Assembly: GCF_000171235.2 (NCBI RefSeq)
Contig: NZ_ABEA03000188.1
Span: 52,522 to 116,521 of the forward strand
DNA from: Geminisphaera colitermitum TAV2
GTDB taxonomy: Bacteria > Verrucomicrobiota > Verrucomicrobiia > Opitutales > Opitutaceae
Direction: 5' to 3'
Length of the DNA: 64,000 nucleotides
In this document: positions 50,179-58,922 of the stretch, one piece after another
Numbering within the stretch: position 1 is the stretch's first letter
Layout of the letters: every line of letters starts with the position of its first letter
Notes under the pieces: model-generated
What the model was told of the DNA's origin: nothing
The model's input: the letters and a program-made list of their open reading frames with translations, nothing else
Database searches by the model: none
Program-made: the position numbers and the translations under genes

Positions 50179-50982
50179 ATGACCATGAAACCCGTAACCT
50201 TGCTCACGCTCGCAACGCTGCTCGCGACATTCAGCGCGACACCACAAGCAACCGCCGCCGTTCCATCCGGCGAGGACGCGCTCAAATCGCAATTCGACGT
50301 CCCAAAAACAAACATCAAAACGAACATCCCCAACGCCCTTCGCATCCTCTTTATTGGCGACAGCATCACGCTGCACGGCACCAACGCGACCATCGCCCAA
50401 AAGCTCGGTTGGGACCACGAAGCAGGCATGGCCGCCAGCGTCCCCGGCAACGACTACGTGCACCTCTTCGCCGGCCAGCTTCAGGCGCTCCACCCCGATC
50501 GCAAAGTAGAGGTCTATTTTCACACACTCGGCGGCAGCGGCAGTGTGCAACAACGTCTCGCCGCCATTGACCAAGTGAAAGGCGTCGAACCCCATCTCAT
50601 CGTCGTGCAACTCGGTGAACATGAAAAACAGGCTGACGGACTCGAAAAGCTCCAAGTCAACTACGCCCAACTCCTCACCGCCTTCAACGACCAGCAACCC
50701 GCCGCCCCGCAAGTCATCGCCATTGGTCCTTGGGCTCCCATTCTTACCAATAAAAACAGCCGTTACAACGGCTGGTCCGGCGAAGTCGAAAACTCCATGC
50801 GGACCATCTGTGAAACACAAAAAATCCCCTACATCTCCGTTCGCGATCTTGCCGACGACACCACCTGTTTCGGCTGGGGCACAAGCGGCGGCGTGCAATG
50901 GCATCCCAATGACAAAGGCCACGCTGGTTATGCCACCAAACTCCTTGCCGCCTATAAACAACTCTCCCTCGCAAACCGCTAA
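50179..50982 (+). CDS. Secreted SGNH hydrolase-like protein
   Basis: This encodes 267 aa. A signal peptide (MTMKPVTLLTLATLLATFSA) is followed by an SGNH core: LRILFIGDSITLHGTN (block I Ser), TLGGSGSVQQRL and IVVQLGEHEK. VQWHPNDKGHAGYATKL carries the terminal His, with Asp in a slightly shifted position. It is likely a carbohydrate or sialate-type O-acetylesterase. It is related to the SGNH part of the 900-aa protein at 55319 (shared GWDHEAGMAAS / NWGMAASAPEKDFVHL). Confidence 0.85.
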   Translation: MTMKPVTLLTLATLLATFSATPQATAAVPSGEDALKSQFDVPKTNIKTNIPNALRILFIGDSITLHGTNATIAQKLGWDHEAGMAASVPGNDYVHLFAGQLQALHPDRKVEVYFHTLGGSGSVQQRLAAIDQVKGVEPHLIVVQLGEHEKQADGLEKLQVNYAQLLTAFNDQQPAAPQVIAIGPWAPILTNKNSRYNGWSGEVENSMRTICETQKIPYISVRDLADDTTCFGWGTSGGVQWHPNDKGHAGYATKLLAAYKQLSLANR

Positions 50983-51043
50983 CTTCCGCTCGCCCCTTCC
51001 CCCTCCTTCCCCCCCCTCCGACAAACCCGCACTTCAGACCATC

Positions 51044-52012
51044 ATGAAAACTCCAACTCAAATCAGCCGTATCCATCGCAACCTTGGCGCGCTTGCCGCG
51101 TTGTGCCTGCCTGTTCTCCCTGCCGCTGCCGTCATTCTTGTCCAAACCGATTTCGATACCGGTTACACCACCGGAAGCATCCATGGGCAGTCCGGTACCA
51201 CCGACACCGGACTCTCCGGCACATGGACAGTCGCCCAAGGAACCGACTCTGGAACCCCTGCAACGTATCAGAAAGACTTAGGCAACTTCACCATCGTGAA
51301 CGGTGGCCTCTCCTACTCCGTCTCCGGCGGCGGCATCATCAACGGAGGTTCCAACGCGCTTCAATACACCTACGGCACGGCATCCAGCGCGAACAACGGT
51401 GCATATGTTTCCTTGGGCTCAAATATCAACAGTGATATTTACGTTCGTTTTCTCCTTAACGTACCCACTCCCGCCGCATTGAGCAGCGCCTCCCTTTTCC
51501 TGTGGCTAAGCAACGCCAGTGGCTCAAACCACTTGGCTGCCCATCCTGGCGCTGGCATCTACACAACAGGATTGGCCGCAGGATTGGCCGCACAAGCGTA
51601 TCAAAACAGCGACTCAGCAATAAATTCCCGCACGGAAAGTTACCCGGTTACTGCCACAACCACCTATCTGGTCGTTGCCAAGATTAGCAAGGTCGGTGAC
51701 TCCGTTACCAAATACAACTCCGCCTCCATCTGGGTGAATCCCGCGTATGGAGACGCAAGCACCCCGGATTCCAGCGTGACCGGAACCGGTACCAACATAA
51801 CCTCCATCAACACCATCGGATTCCAGTTCCAGAACATGACCAGCACCGGATCACCCGAATACCTCATTGACGGCCTTGTCATCGGCACCACATGGGCCGA
51901 CGTCATGCCGGCGCCGGTGCCCGAACCCTCCACCTGCGCCGCACTGGCCGGACTCGCCGCGCTCGCCCTGACCCTGATCCGCCGCCGCAAACGCCGTAGT
52001 TCAGAGCTTTAA
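51044..52012 (+). CDS. PEP-CTERM exported protein
   Basis: This encodes 322 aa from ATG 51044. A signal peptide (MKTPTQISRIHRNLGALAAL...) is followed by a beta-rich Gly/Ser/Thr body starting LVQTDFDTGYTTGSIHGQSG, which resembles a concanavalin-like surface domain. The C-terminal sorting signal is PAPVPEPSTCAALAGLAALA with an RRRKRR end. It belongs to the secreted-protein cluster. The specific binding target is unknown. Confidence 0.85.
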   Translation: MKTPTQISRIHRNLGALAALCLPVLPAAAVILVQTDFDTGYTTGSIHGQSGTTDTGLSGTWTVAQGTDSGTPATYQKDLGNFTIVNGGLSYSVSGGGIINGGSNALQYTYGTASSANNGAYVSLGSNINSDIYVRFLLNVPTPAALSSASLFLWLSNASGSNHLAAHPGAGIYTTGLAAGLAAQAYQNSDSAINSRTESYPVTATTTYLVVAKISKVGDSVTKYNSASIWVNPAYGDASTPDSSVTGTGTNITSINTIGFQFQNMTSTGSPEYLIDGLVIGTTWADVMPAPVPEPSTCAALAGLAALALTLIRRRKRRSSEL

Positions 52013-52032
52013 CCCGAACTACGTCAACCCAA

Positions 52033-52054
52033 GTGGCGCGGGCGTCTCGCCCGC
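52033..52054. repeat. GTGG-headed REP-like hairpin
   Basis: GTGG is followed by C and the hairpin GCGGGCG-TCT-CGCCCGC, 20 bp after a PEP-CTERM stop. The same palindrome lies in coding sequence at 33621-33637. Confidence 0.65.
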
Positions 52055-52070
52055 AGACGGCAAAGCCGCC

Positions 52071-52135
52071 CATTCAATGTTCAATGTTCGATGTTCGATG
52101 TTGGACGTTGGATGTTCGGCGGCAACGCCGCCGCC
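52071..52135. repeat. LDV repeat, copy 2, upstream of a glycosidase gene
   Basis: Tandem TTCAATGTTCAATG / GATGTTGGACG units are followed by the hairpin GGCGGC-AAC-GCCGCC. It lies upstream of the chosen start of the next gene, although the frame is open through it. Confidence 0.72.
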
Positions 52136-52176
52136 CTCCCTCCCCCTTCCCCCCTCCATTCTCTTCCCATTTTTCG

Positions 52177-53904
52177 ATGTCACCACACCACGCCCACCGT
52201 CCCCGCCACACTCGCCACTCCCTGTTCTCGCCGCAGAACCTGTTTTCTACTGTTAACGCCATCACCATTGCCGTCATATTTATTCAACTACAGACTCTGC
52301 AAGCCGCCCCTCCTGCCCCTCCCGTTGCCCCCGACTCCCTTGCTGCGCTGACTTTCACCCCCGGCCCGTTGATCCGCGAAGTGCCGCCCGGATTTTTCGG
52401 CGTGCACGACAGCCGTCTCTACGGCGTGGGCCGGACAAAAAACCACGCCGACGCCGCCAGCATCGACTTCATCCGCGATATCGGTTTTGAAAGCCTGCGC
52501 GGCCCCGACGGCACCGGCTCCAATTACTACCTCTGGCGAGAAGGCCGCGCCATCAACTCTCGCGACGCCGACTACAAAAAATACTACGGCGACCACATCG
52601 TCGGCATGATCGAACGCATCAACATTCGTCCCGGCTACCCGCCGCTCACGATGCAGGACATCTACCAACCCGCCGCCACACTCGACCTCCCCTACATCCT
52701 CTGCCTCAACGTCAGTTCCGAACCCGTCGCCTCGCTCGTCGAACAAGTCAAACTCGCCCGCACCCTCACCCGCCAGCCCGTGCGCGTTGAACTCGGCAAC
52801 GAACTCTACGCTCTCATCAACAACACCGCCTACCCCAAAGTCAGCGACTACGTCCAACGCTGCGCGGAAATTCACGCCGCCCTCAAAGCCATTGATCCCG
52901 CCATTCAGGTTGCCGTCATTGGAGTCGGAGCCGACCTCGAAGGCCGCGTCAACGCCGACCCGGAACACGCCATGAACAACTACACCGTTGACATGGAAAC
53001 GACGCAAAAAGGACGCCTTGATTTGTGGAACCAAAGCTTTCGACAACGCCCCGAAATCTATGACGCCGTTACCGTTCACATCTCCCCTCCCGTGAACGAA
53101 ATGACCTCCTTCACCATCGACAGTCTCATGGATTACCTCTTCGCCTTCAACACCAGCAGCCTCGCGAAACTCAAAACCCAAGCCGCCAGCTTCCCCGGCA
53201 AACAACTCTGGGTCACTGAATGGGGATTCCTTCCCACCGGCATGCTGAAAACGGAAGGAACCGAGCGCGACCGTCTCCAATTCCTCAAAACCCCAGGCAT
53301 GGCCATTGCCCGCGCCGACCGTCTCCTCTCGATGACCACCGCGCCCGGCGTATCCATAACCAACTACCACGATCTGGTCGGTGGAAACGGTTTTGGCGTC
53401 GGCCAGCGCAAACCCGGCACCGGCGACCCCGGCAAAATCGTCAAACTCCCTACCGCACATACTTTCAAGGCAATTGGCTCGCTCCTGCGCTCGCACCGTC
53501 ACGCCTACGCACTCACGACCGACGCTGCCACCGACACTTGCGTCAACCGCGACATCGCCGTCCGTTACACCCGCGACATTATCAGTCTGTCCCCCATTTC
53601 CGCCTACGCCTTCGGCGACGCGATCGCGCCGCGCCAAACCGTGTTCATCAACCGCACGGCAACGCCGCGCGTTGTCGCGCTTGCCGGTTCCAAACTCCGC
53701 ACGACATGGGCCTACGGCGGCCCCGATCCACTGCCGCACTTCAAACAAAATCCCAACAAATGGACCGACCTCCCTGTCGTGAATCCCGCCCCCGAAATCC
53801 TCCCGCCGGATTCACCCGCAACGGACACCATCGAACTGCGTCCCTACTCAATGACGATCTGCGAACTCGTCCCCTCCCCTCCCCCCCCCGCCACTGCCCA
53901 TTGA
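52177..53904 (+). CDS. Secreted glycoside hydrolase, clan GH-A-like
   Basis: This encodes 575 aa from ATG 52177, with a hydrophobic signal segment (AITIAVIFIQLQTL). TIM-barrel features include FIRDIGFESLRGPDGTGSNY. The putative acid/base is in RVELGNELYAL (Asn-Glu pair, about residue 207), and a nucleophile Glu is in LWVTEWGFLP (about 347). A C-terminal beta domain (RPYSMTICELVPSPPPP) is typical of GH-A enzymes such as GH39/GH51-type proteins. The family cannot be fixed by eye. The C-terminal proline run is encoded by a C9 tract. It is followed 17 bp later by an oxidoreductase gene. Confidence 0.75.
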   Translation: MSPHHAHRPRHTRHSLFSPQNLFSTVNAITIAVIFIQLQTLQAAPPAPPVAPDSLAALTFTPGPLIREVPPGFFGVHDSRLYGVGRTKNHADAASIDFIRDIGFESLRGPDGTGSNYYLWREGRAINSRDADYKKYYGDHIVGMIERINIRPGYPPLTMQDIYQPAATLDLPYILCLNVSSEPVASLVEQVKLARTLTRQPVRVELGNELYALINNTAYPKVSDYVQRCAEIHAALKAIDPAIQVAVIGVGADLEGRVNADPEHAMNNYTVDMETTQKGRLDLWNQSFRQRPEIYDAVTVHISPPVNEMTSFTIDSLMDYLFAFNTSSLAKLKTQAASFPGKQLWVTEWGFLPTGMLKTEGTERDRLQFLKTPGMAIARADRLLSMTTAPGVSITNYHDLVGGNGFGVGQRKPGTGDPGKIVKLPTAHTFKAIGSLLRSHRHAYALTTDAATDTCVNRDIAVRYTRDIISLSPISAYAFGDAIAPRQTVFINRTATPRVVALAGSKLRTTWAYGGPDPLPHFKQNPNKWTDLPVVNPAPEILPPDSPATDTIELRPYSMTICELVPSPPPPATAH

Positions 53905-53921
53905 CCCAGTCACCCCCTGTC

Positions 53922-55262
53922 ATGTCCGCCATCGCCACCACTCCCGCCATGCTTGCCGAAACACTGCACACGCCGATTGAAGACGGCGGCGACATTGTCG
54001 TCGTTGGTGCAGGCAGTGCAGGCGTGGCTGCCGCCATTTCCGCCGCCCGCTCACACTGCCAGGTCACACTCATTGATCCCGCCGGGTTTCCCGGAAGCAC
54101 CTTGGCAAGCGGCATTCCACTGCTCGGCTGCCATGATGGCAACCGGCAGGTCGTGCGCGGTTTTTTCCAGGAGTTGGTCGAACGCCTGCACGCTCGCGGT
54201 GGCTGCGATGGTGACCCTGCCCGCGTCAATGAAATCAAAATTGACCACGAAAAGCTCAAAATTCTGCTGATAGAATTACTCGCCGAATCCGGTGTAAACG
54301 TGCGCCTGCACACGTTGCTTGCAGGCGTCGCCCGCGAAGGCGCGCGCATCACGACTGCGATCACCGAAGGCAAAGGGGGCCGTCGTGCGATTGCCGCCCG
54401 TTTCTTCATCGACACTACGGGCGATGCCGACCTTGCCTTCCATGCCGGCGTGCCTTGCGAAAGCGGACGCGAACAAGACAGACGTCTTCAACCGGCCAGT
54501 CTTGTTTTTTCCGTCGCGCATGTGGACATGGCTTGTTTCGAGGCATGGGGCGGACTGTCGCGTCTGGACGCGCGGTGGACCGAAATCACCGCGCAAGAAA
54601 CCACCTTCCGCAATCCGCGCCGCTCGCCAATCGCCTGCTCCTGCACCACGCTCGCATCGCGGCCCGGCGAGATGACGCTCAACGTCACGCGGGTTCTCGA
54701 TTGTGACGGCACCGACACCGTCTCGCTTTCGCGTGCCGAGTGCGAAGGACGTTTGCAGGCATGGGAATTTCTTGAGCGTTTTCTCCGTCCTCACGTTCCC
54801 GGTTTCGAGTGGGCATTTATTGCATCCACCGCAGGCAAGATTGGCATCCGGGAGACACGCCGCATCACTGGACATTATGTGCTGACTCGTCAGGACATCT
54901 GGGACTTCGTGAAATTTCCTGACACCATCAACTGTGGCGCGTATCCAATTGACATCCATAGTCCGACTGGCGGTGACATTGAGGTTCCGCGCGAACATTT
55001 TTACAGTGGCAATTACTGGACGATTCCCTACCGCAGCCTTGTGCCGGTCGGAGTGGCCAACTTGCTCGTTGCCGGCCGTTGTCTGAGCGCCACGCACGAA
55101 GCCCTCGCCGCCGTGCGCTGCATGGCCAACACCATCGGCATGGGCGAAGCCGCCGGATGCGCCGCCTCCCTCGCGTTGGAAACCGGTTCGACCGCACGTG
55201 AAATCAACATTTCACATCTGCAAAAAAACCTGCTGACCCGCGGCGTCTGGCTCGGTGAATAG
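53922..55262 (+). CDS. FAD-dependent oxidoreductase
   Basis: This encodes 446 aa from ATG 53922. An N-terminal Rossmann FAD motif (IVVVGAGSAGVAAAISAARS) is followed by GFPGSTLASGIPLLG, FIDTTGDADLAFHAGVPCES and the C-terminal NLLVAGRCLSATHEALAAVR with CMANTIGMGEAAGCAASLAL. This is the FAD_oxidored family (PF12831 type) often found in carbohydrate-utilisation loci. The substrate is unknown. The long upstream open frame (from 53220) is a shadow of the glycosidase gene. Confidence 0.88.
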   Translation: MSAIATTPAMLAETLHTPIEDGGDIVVVGAGSAGVAAAISAARSHCQVTLIDPAGFPGSTLASGIPLLGCHDGNRQVVRGFFQELVERLHARGGCDGDPARVNEIKIDHEKLKILLIELLAESGVNVRLHTLLAGVAREGARITTAITEGKGGRRAIAARFFIDTTGDADLAFHAGVPCESGREQDRRLQPASLVFSVAHVDMACFEAWGGLSRLDARWTEITAQETTFRNPRRSPIACSCTTLASRPGEMTLNVTRVLDCDGTDTVSLSRAECEGRLQAWEFLERFLRPHVPGFEWAFIASTAGKIGIRETRRITGHYVLTRQDIWDFVKFPDTINCGAYPIDIHSPTGGDIEVPREHFYSGNYWTIPYRSLVPVGVANLLVAGRCLSATHEALAAVRCMANTIGMGEAAGCAASLALETGSTAREINISHLQKNLLTRGVWLGE

Positions 55263-55273
55263 CCCCCCCCCCC
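55263..55273. repeat. C11 tract directly after the oxidoreductase stop
   Basis: Eleven C begin immediately after the TAG stop codon, in the 56-bp gap before the next gene. Confidence 0.8.
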
Positions 55274-55318
55274 GCCACCAGTCCCTCGCTTGGCCAAACC
55301 TCAAGTATTTATTTCTAA

Positions 55319-58021
55319 ATGACACCTATTATTCGATCCGTTCCCGCTCTGTTTATGGCGCTGCTGGCAATATTGCCGGTCTTCATCCAGTCCTCCCTGC
55401 ACGCCGAAGGCGGGATGCTGGTATTGCCAGCGGCGTCAGGAAAAGATGGATACGCGATTGATCAAACCGGCGACGAACACGGCGACGTTAAAATACTCGG
55501 GACCAAAGTTCGCCTCCTGCCCATCGGCGAAACAAGCGACACGGCGGAAGCGCGAGCGTGGATTCCCTTCGTGCTCACGGAAAATGAAAAGGCGGCCGTC
55601 TTACAAACAGGGACATCGGTGACGCTGCGTCTGTTCTTGAGTGGAAAATCCAATACGTCCGGACTGCGCGTGGACATTTATGGCGCGGGCTACCGCACCG
55701 CCTACCAGGTGAACCAGAGTGACTATGATACATTGCGAAGAAAACTGGTTCCAAACGCATTCAACGAAACCAGCCAGACAGGGGTTGTTCACGAATTTGA
55801 TGTGACGGAATTTGTACGCGAGGAGGCGCGGCGACCAGACGCGGAGGGCGTGGCCTTGGGCTTTCTGCTCCAGATACATGACGAGCGATTACTGCCTGTG
55901 GCTGATGGTGTCACACAGGTGTTTCAGATCGGTTCGACAACACACGTGGACGAGGCCGGGCGTCCTGCCTTGCTGGTTGGTCCACGGGCGGCGGTGACAA
56001 ATCCTCCCGACCCGGAGCCGTCCGATGCGCGTGCGATGCGGGTGTTGATTATCGGCAACAGCATTCTGAAAAACGGTCCCTTGCCAGACATCGGCTGGGC
56101 TGGCAACTGGGGCATGGCGGCCAGCGCTCCGGAAAAGGATTTCGTGCATCTATTGATGGCCCGAATCGAGGCGACTTTGGGACGTCCGGTTGTCTTCATG
56201 ATTCACAACATGGCATTCTGGGAAAACACATGGTCGGTGATCCGCCACGACATCCCCCTTGTTACGTATGCGCGTGATTTCAACCCTGACGTTATTGTCT
56301 CCTGCATTTCCGAAAACACCGGACTATATGACCATCAGGTTTCTGGATACATGGCCAAATATGAGGACATGATCTCGCTCATCGCTGGCGGGAAAAGCGG
56401 AACTCGACAGGCGGATGTGTTGGTGCGCGGGAGTTTCTGGACGATCAATGCCAACACCGATCTCGCCCTCTCGCGTGTTGCCGCGTCACGAGGCTGGCCT
56501 TATGTGAGTTGCTCGGATCTTTGCACTCAGGACAATCTGGGCTGGACGGCGGATTATTACCTTGGTCCGGGCGAAGTTCAGCCATCGGTTCTGAACCATC
56601 CCAATGACCGCGGCATGCAAGCCATCACCGACCGGATTTGGGGAGGCGGACTTTCGGAACTCCTGACGCGTGAGTATGTCCTGCCAACAACCTCGCAGGG
56701 TTATCGTGAGTGGAGTGTGATTTTCCGGGACGAAAAACGAAACTCCATTACCGCCCCCTTGGCTGATCCCGACGGTGACGGTCTGCCAAATCTGCTCGAA
56801 TACGCTCTCGACTGCGATCCGTTGAAACCATCCGTGAACGCGCTTCCCACCGTTGGCACCCTTGCAATTGACGATAACATTCACCTGACATTCACCACCA
56901 CCAAAAACCCGGATGCCACTGATGTTAACTACACGGTGGAAAGCTCCACCGATCTCGTGACATGGACGAATGCCGGTCTGGTGACACTCACCGATACTAC
57001 CACCCGGCTCGTCGTTCGTGATAGTCAGCCATTAGGGACAACCCCTCGCTTTTTTCGCCTCAACATCAATGATGACGCCATCACATCCCCGCTGGGAGGC
57101 ATGGTGCATCTGATTCCCGGCAACTCTGTTCAATACCTTGGCGTTCCTTTCGCATGTCCCCCTGTCTGGCGGGGACCAGTGACAAGCATTCAGGCAAACA
57201 CGCTCAGCTTCACCAATGCCGAATGGGAACCCGCTTCCTTTGTATCCAGACCCCACTACATCGAGATTATCGGCGGCCCTTGGGCGGGACTGATGTCGGA
57301 CATCACCGGAAACACCGCAAACACCCTCATGCTTGCCGATGCACTTCCCGGAGATGTCGTGGCAGGCCAGGTTTTTGCCATCCGTCCCCATGCCACGCTC
57401 GCTGGCATATTTGGCGCGCTCAATTCTGCTGGTCTGCAAGGCGGATCCAGCCTGGCCACAGCCGACGAAGTCCGCCTGTTTGATCCCGTTTCCCAAGGCA
57501 GCCTCTCGTTCTACTACAAAACCTCAGGCATCGGAGGAACCGGCTGGCGTGGTGATTCCAGCCCCTCGATTGATCGTTCCGGCACCCGGCTTTATCCCGA
57601 ACGGGCTTTGGCAATAATCCGGCGTGCAACGACAAACCTTCGCATCCCGTCTGTTGGCGAAGCACGCGCCGCCCAACTGATTTTCACCATCGAACCCGGC
57701 ATCAACTGGCTGACCGCGACACAACCCACTCCTCTTACCCTCGCTCAAAGCAACCTCTATACCGGCACTCCAGACACAAGCCTGAAAGGAGGAGCCAGTC
57801 TCTCGACCGCCGACGAGTTACTCCGTTGGACCGGTCTTAAATGGGAAAGTTTTTATTACAAAACTTCCGGCATTGGCGGGACCGGCTGGCGTGGTGACTC
57901 CAGCCCCTCAATCGACCGTTCCAGCCAGCAGCTCAATCCGGGAGACGTATTCACAATCAGGAGACGCGCCCCGTCTCTGTTCATTCACATCCGTCCTGAA
58001 ACTCCACTGCCAACACCATGA
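55319..58021 (+). CDS. Large secreted multidomain protein: SGNH-like plus TIGR02597-type repeats
   Basis: This encodes 900 aa. A signal peptide is followed by a DNRLRE-like beta domain (about 30-220). An SGNH-like domain (about 240-440) contains MRVLIIGNSILKNGPLPDIG, where the usual GDS is GNS. A calcium-binding-type linker LADPDGDGLPNLLEYALDCD (about 480-500) comes next, then a beta domain. The C-terminal region is of the TIGR02597 type known from Verrucomicrobia, with two nearly identical copies of YYKTSGIGGTGWRGDSSPSI (about residues 730 and 845). No PEP-CTERM tail is seen, but the following ATGA-coupled gene encodes a PEP-CTERM protein. It is probably a surface-associated polysaccharide-binding or deacetylating protein. 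Confidence 0.8.
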   Translation: MTPIIRSVPALFMALLAILPVFIQSSLHAEGGMLVLPAASGKDGYAIDQTGDEHGDVKILGTKVRLLPIGETSDTAEARAWIPFVLTENEKAAVLQTGTSVTLRLFLSGKSNTSGLRVDIYGAGYRTAYQVNQSDYDTLRRKLVPNAFNETSQTGVVHEFDVTEFVREEARRPDAEGVALGFLLQIHDERLLPVADGVTQVFQIGSTTHVDEAGRPALLVGPRAAVTNPPDPEPSDARAMRVLIIGNSILKNGPLPDIGWAGNWGMAASAPEKDFVHLLMARIEATLGRPVVFMIHNMAFWENTWSVIRHDIPLVTYARDFNPDVIVSCISENTGLYDHQVSGYMAKYEDMISLIAGGKSGTRQADVLVRGSFWTINANTDLALSRVAASRGWPYVSCSDLCTQDNLGWTADYYLGPGEVQPSVLNHPNDRGMQAITDRIWGGGLSELLTREYVLPTTSQGYREWSVIFRDEKRNSITAPLADPDGDGLPNLLEYALDCDPLKPSVNALPTVGTLAIDDNIHLTFTTTKNPDATDVNYTVESSTDLVTWTNAGLVTLTDTTTRLVVRDSQPLGTTPRFFRLNINDDAITSPLGGMVHLIPGNSVQYLGVPFACPPVWRGPVTSIQANTLSFTNAEWEPASFVSRPHYIEIIGGPWAGLMSDITGNTANTLMLADALPGDVVAGQVFAIRPHATLAGIFGALNSAGLQGGSSLATADEVRLFDPVSQGSLSFYYKTSGIGGTGWRGDSSPSIDRSGTRLYPERALAIIRRATTNLRIPSVGEARAAQLIFTIEPGINWLTATQPTPLTLAQSNLYTGTPDTSLKGGASLSTADELLRWTGLKWESFYYKTSGIGGTGWRGDSSPSIDRSSQQLNPGDVFTIRRRAPSLFIHIRPETPLPTP

Positions 58022-58737
58022 AAACCAGCCTCATTAAAACCAGCATCCTTGCCGGGCTGTTCTGCCTGATCAATGTCACCCTCCATGCCATAAATTTTAC
58101 GTTCAATGCCGCACTGAGCAGCGGCCTCGCATCATCTGACGGCATTGATCTGCCCACCGGCATGTTGCTCCGCTTCGGAGTTTTCGATCTTGCCGACGAA
58201 CAAATAACCGCCAACGCCAGCAACCTCGCTTATCTGGATGCTCATTTTCAGGAAATCAACAGGGCGGACATCGGCGATGGCAATCCCGTGGGAGGAGCCA
58301 GTCCAGACGATCCGATCAATGCAGGTCTTTTCAGCAGCGCCCTGCGTGACATTGACACCACTCCTGTCGGGCAAAACATTGCGGGGCAGCGCTTGTTTTA
58401 CTGGGTGTTCAATTCGACGACCTTTTCAACCGCCACCGAACACGGAATTTTTAGCTCCACGGATTGGCTCATCCCATCCGGCACTGGTGACCCTTTTGAT
58501 TTTGGTGTTGTTTACACCGACATCGCCGACCTGACTACCAATCAGACGGGACAAGCTCTCGCCGCGAGTGCCCGCGTCATTATTGGTGCGTTTGGACCCG
58601 GCGTTAATCCCCAAGGCGGCGGCATCAACTTCACCCTCTCTCCCATCGCCCCCATCCCGGAACCCGCCACCTGTATCGCATTATTCGCTACCATCGCCCT
58701 TGCTCTCGCCATCCGGGAGCGCCGGAAAATAATCTGA
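58018..58737 (+). CDS. PEP-CTERM exported protein
   Basis: This encodes 239 aa. ATG 58018 overlaps the previous stop as ATGA. A signal peptide (MKTSLIKTSILAGLFCLINV) is followed by a beta-rich body without recognised domain. The sorting signal is APIPEPATCIALFATIALAL with an RERRK end. Coupling to the 900-aa protein suggests the two are co-exported and may interact. Confidence 0.85.
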   Translation: MKTSLIKTSILAGLFCLINVTLHAINFTFNAALSSGLASSDGIDLPTGMLLRFGVFDLADEQITANASNLAYLDAHFQEINRADIGDGNPVGGASPDDPINAGLFSSALRDIDTTPVGQNIAGQRLFYWVFNSTTFSTATEHGIFSSTDWLIPSGTGDPFDFGVVYTDIADLTTNQTGQALAASARVIIGAFGPGVNPQGGGINFTLSPIAPIPEPATCIALFATIALALAIRERRKII

Positions 58738-58922
58738 AGCTAAGGTATCCCCCCGTCGCGGGCATGATGGCGGGGACGGGTTGGTAACCACGGCGCCTGC
58801 GCACTGCGCATCACAAAATGCGCATCGTTTATCAAACTTTGACACTTCACTCCCCTGCCCTACCAGTGGCTGATTGGAATGCGGTTAAAGCAAACACCCA
58901 CCCGCATCACATTATTCCCAAC

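Noticed and set aside
53220..53921. Upstream part of a 680-codon frame ahead of the FAD oxidoreductase
   Set aside because: It overlaps the glycosidase gene in another frame, is Arg/His/Pro-rich, and the FAD motif begins soon after ATG 53922.
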